Of a DNA stretch of 64,000 nt, positions 63,500-64,000 are shown piece after piece (positions within the stretch are counted from its first letter, which is position 1; each line of letters opens with the position of its first letter). Source of the DNA: CALCKW01 sp033852095 (lineage in GTDB: Bacteria > Pseudomonadota > Gammaproteobacteria > CALCKW01); assembly GCA_033852095.1 (NCBI GenBank), contig JAWSVD010000074.1, positions 94,186 through 158,185 on the forward strand. The letters are read 5' to 3'. The notes beneath the pieces were generated by a model that saw only the letters and a program-made list of their open reading frames with translations, did no database searches and was not told the origin of the DNA. Position numbers and translations under genes: made by a program.

Positions 63500-64000
63500 T
63501 CACTCCGCCTTCGCCAACATATGCATAATCAGCCGGATCAATGTCTCTTTCTGCTTGGGATCCGATGCAGCCACCAGCAGTGTCAGCGCCGCGAGGCCTG
63601 TGTCGTTAATCACCGCTTCCCCCCTGTCGTTGAACAAGCGCCCGTTGCGGTGCAAGAAATCCACAAACAGCCACGCGCCGCTACGCTTATTCCCGTCGGT
63701 AAAAGGATGGTTCTTCACCACAAAATACAGCAGATGCGCCGCCTTGCTCTCGATGGTCGGGTACGCAGGGTCGCCAAATACAGTTTGCTCAAGGTTGCCG
63801 AAAATACCCGACAAACCCTCTGCCCGCGGCTGCGCAAACAAAGCTGTCGCCTCACCGCGCTCAACCAGCTGTGCCTTCAAGGTATTAAGATCCGCCATCG
63901 CCTGCTCAGCGCTGATCAGCTTCCCACCCGACTGGCCCACCGGCTCATCCAACAACCCTTCGTCGTAGCGCTGCAGCCACAAAAAGGTCTGGGTGTAGCG
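63500..64000 (-). CDS. Fic/RhuM-type protein, partial (N-terminus outside the window)
   Basis: The C-terminal part of a Fic-fold protein. The AMPylation signature HPFTDGNKRSGAWLF contains the catalytic His and the GNKR phosphate-binding loop, preceded by ESKAAHLLYFVVKN. The frame is open to the window edge, reading RYTQTFLWLQRYDEG, so the start lies beyond position 64000. The organisation resembles RhuM/virulence-associated Fic proteins rather than free-standing Doc toxins. No antitoxin is visible at its 3' side. Confidence 0.85.
   Translation of the reverse strand, partial: RYTQTFLWLQRYDEGLLDEPVGQSGGKLISAEQAMADLNTLKAQLVERGEATALFAQPRAEGLSGIFGNLEQTVFGDPAYPTIESKAAHLLYFVVKNHPFTDGNKRSGAWLFVDFLHRNGRLFNDRGEAVINDTGLAALTLLVAASDPKQKETLIRLIMHMLAKAE

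Overview
The window reads as about 64 kb of a free-living, aerobic, GC-rich gammaproteobacterium. The support is: an oxyR/ahpC/ahpF peroxide locus, the conserved ndk-rlmN-pilF-hisS-yfgM-bamB-der block, a complete minor-pilin/PilY1 operon, metZ-type methionine synthesis and argE. A marine lineage near Halieaceae/Cellvibrionales would fit, but that placement is an impression. A 46-base N run at 45386-45431 marks an assembly gap.

Layout. 0.4-3.1 kb: a TrmB-like methyltransferase, an enolase-superfamily dehydratase and a small secreted protein with a beta-barrel-like end. 3.18-3.67 kb: a strong candidate for a CsrA/RsmA-sequestering small RNA, with a promoter, about eight GGA-loop hairpins and an intrinsic terminator. 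3.7-7.0 kb: oxyR diverging from ahpC-ahpF. 7-12 kb: a desaturase, a DsbA-like protein, an adenine/adenosine deaminase, argE and a glutathione transferase. 12.2-18.4 kb: a tightly coupled operon fimT-pilV-pilW-pilX-pilY1-pilE plus one unknown secreted protein. 18.9-27.9 kb: an MttB-superfamily methyltransferase coupled to an MmgE/PrpD protein and diverging from a DJ-1/AraC regulator, then an SDR, an acyl-CoA ligase, a hotdog thioesterase, a YihY membrane protein and metZ.

28.4-32.5 kb: an L,D-transpeptidase and two tandem, diverged periplasmic solute-binding-like proteins with no visible permease. 33.3-42.6 kb: a five-gene plus-strand cluster of ATP-grasp, alpha-E and transglutaminase-like proteins, including a fused ATP-grasp/alpha-E protein and a 1101-residue transglutaminase/DUF2126 protein. 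This is an under-characterised system, probably for peptide synthesis or modification. 43.0-48.4 kb: a molybdopterin oxidoreductase, the gap, an ECF42-type sigma factor with its DGPF/YCII partner, a small unknown protein and a WYL regulator. 48.4-49.7 kb is non-coding.

49.7-53.8 kb: a three-gene cassette of a SARP-like regulator with C-terminal repeats, a PAP2/vanadium-haloperoxidase-like protein and a pentein (agmatine-deiminase-like) protein. 54.1-61.0 kb: the housekeeping block, all on the minus strand, lacking rodZ and ispG between pilF and hisS. 61.4-63.0 kb: a second MttB-superfamily protein. 63.5 kb to the end: a Fic protein cut by the window edge.

The observations most worth following are the Csr/Rsm-type RNA, the ATP-grasp/alpha-E/transglutaminase cluster, the SARP/PAP2/pentein cassette, and two MttB-superfamily genes without a visible corrinoid partner. 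All functions are assigned by reading motifs; no searches were run.
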